From Noviluteimonas lactosilytica (GTDB lineage: Bacteria; Pseudomonadota; Gammaproteobacteria; Xanthomonadales; Xanthomonadaceae): a stretch of DNA of 64,000 nt. The notes beneath the pieces are model-generated. The model made no database searches and was not told the origin of the DNA. It saw only the letters and a list, made by a program, of their open reading frames with translations. The stretch's first letter is position 1, and each line of letters starts with the position of its first letter. The stretch spans positions 682,001 to 746,000 of the forward strand of contig NZ_JAJGAK010000001.1 in assembly GCF_020866925.1 (NCBI RefSeq), in the 5' to 3' direction. The translations under genes and the position numbers were made by a program. Shown piece after piece: positions 63,159 to 64,000 of this stretch.

Positions 63159-64000
63159 TCACTCCAAGTGCAGCCCGGCGGGCACGGCGGGATACGCCGC
63201 GAGCACCGGGCCCAATGCCTGCTCCAGCGGACCGAGCCACGGCGCGTAATGCCGCCACTGGTCCAGGCCTTCGCGATAGATGGGGCGACGCACCTGCTCC
63301 GCGCTCGCCGTCCGCACCGGACGATCGTTCTCGAAGAAGCGCAGGCATGCGTCGTCGAACGGCAAGCCGCAATAGGCGAGCAACCGGCGCACTTCCTGCT
63401 CGGTGTCCTCGACCATCGTTTCGTAATGCACGCGATGCACGCGGCCGGGCAGCACTTCGTCGAAGTGCGCCATCAGCGCGACGTAATCGCGGTAGTAGTG
63501 GCCGATGTCCTCGAGCCGGAAACTGAAGTCCTGCCCGCGCGCGAACTGCTGCTTGAACACCGAGAAGCCGCACGCGATCGGATGCCGGCGCGCGTCGATG
63601 ATCTTCGCGTTGGGCAAGGCGAGGTGGATCAGGCCGACATGCTGGAAGTTGTTCGGCATCTTGTCGATGAACAGCGGCGCGCCCGCCTTGCGGTGCACGC
63701 GCGTGCGATCGAGGTAGTCCTCGCCGATGGCGCGCAGTGCATCGAGCTCGAGCGAGGGCACGACGTCGTGGTAATGGCGCGCGCCGCTCGCTTCGCCGCG
63801 ACGGCGCAACTCGCGCGTCAGCGACAGCAGGTCCGGCAACTCCATCGTGCCTTCGACATCGGGATGGCTGGAGAGGATCTGCTCGACCAGCGTGGAACCG
63901 GCGCGCGGCATGCCGACGATGAAGATCGGATCGCGCGCATCGCATCCGCTGCCCGCGCGTTCGGCGAAGAACGCCGGCGTGTAGGTGGCCATCGCCTTGC
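63159..64000 (-). CDS. Sulfotransferase-family protein, partial
   Basis: C-terminal part of a sulfotransferase; the frame is open to the window edge, so the start is outside. The PAPS-binding loop is PIFIVGMPRAGSTLVEQILS, and a second site (DARRHPIACGFSVFKQQF) matches the 3-phosphate-binding stretch. In related bacteria such proteins often carry N-terminal TPR repeats, which would lie beyond the edge here; that is a prediction. It is 43 bp upstream of the TonB receptor on the same strand. Confidence 0.88.
   Translation of the reverse strand, partial: KAMATYTPAFFAERAGSGCDARDPIFIVGMPRAGSTLVEQILSSHPDVEGTMELPDLLSLTRELRRRGEASGARHYHDVVPSLELDALRAIGEDYLDRTRVHRKAGAPLFIDKMPNNFQHVGLIHLALPNAKIIDARRHPIACGFSVFKQQFARGQDFSFRLEDIGHYYRDYVALMAHFDEVLPGRVHRVHYETMVEDTEQEVRRLLAYCGLPFDDACLRFFENDRPVRTASAEQVRRPIYREGLDQWRHYAPWLGPLEQALGPVLAAYPAVPAGLHLE

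Overview
The window is very GC-rich bacterial chromosome. The gene content and order (minCDE; miaA-hfq-hflX-hflK-hflC-purA; a PutP symporter; a TonB-dependent receptor; many exported hypothetical proteins and metallopeptidases) suggest a gammaproteobacterium of the Xanthomonadaceae/Lysobacteraceae, most like Lysobacter. This placement is an inference from gene content, not from a database search. No rRNA, tRNA or CRISPR array was found.

Layout. 89-2019: LuxR-type two-component pair. 2165-5152: GNAT acetyltransferase, minC, minD, minE and a small HExxH protein in one tight run. 5316-9832: ABC ATPase and an ABC-2 permease fused to an M1 peptidase domain. 9895-12971: exported metzincin-like protease coupled to a small exported protein. 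13113-16890: second LuxR response regulator with a giant beta-propeller sensor kinase. 16931-18759: small unknown genes and an ABM-fold monooxygenase. 18779-20170: dbpA. 20236-25205: an accessory patch with two arylsulfatases, a DUF1254/DUF1214 protein, gene remnants, paired palindromes and a 21-bp tandem repeat. 25218-32198: lipoprotein, M2 peptidase, exported proteins, a Pcm-erythromycin-esterase fusion and a Rieske oxygenase. 32201-38045: Bcr/CflA-type MFS exporter, RND pump and adaptor, small protein. 38246-46436: MalT-like regulator with a C-terminal SARP-type module, MscS-type channel, M1 aminopeptidase. 47654-52392: two paralogous trypsin-fold proteins around a DAO-family oxidoreductase. 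52600-58939: purA, hflC, hflK, hflX, hfq, miaA. 58965-64000: putP, TonB receptor and a sulfotransferase cut by the window edge.

Two themes stand out. First, the two trypsin-fold proteins have lost both the catalytic His and the catalytic Ser at aligned positions, so they look like pseudoproteases; they share a conserved hairpin leader. Second, the intergenic DNA carries several dispersed inverted-repeat families placed almost exactly against stop codons. The largest, four copies built of GGGAAAC arms, includes one between hfq and hflX that seems to have removed the normal ribosome binding site of hflX.
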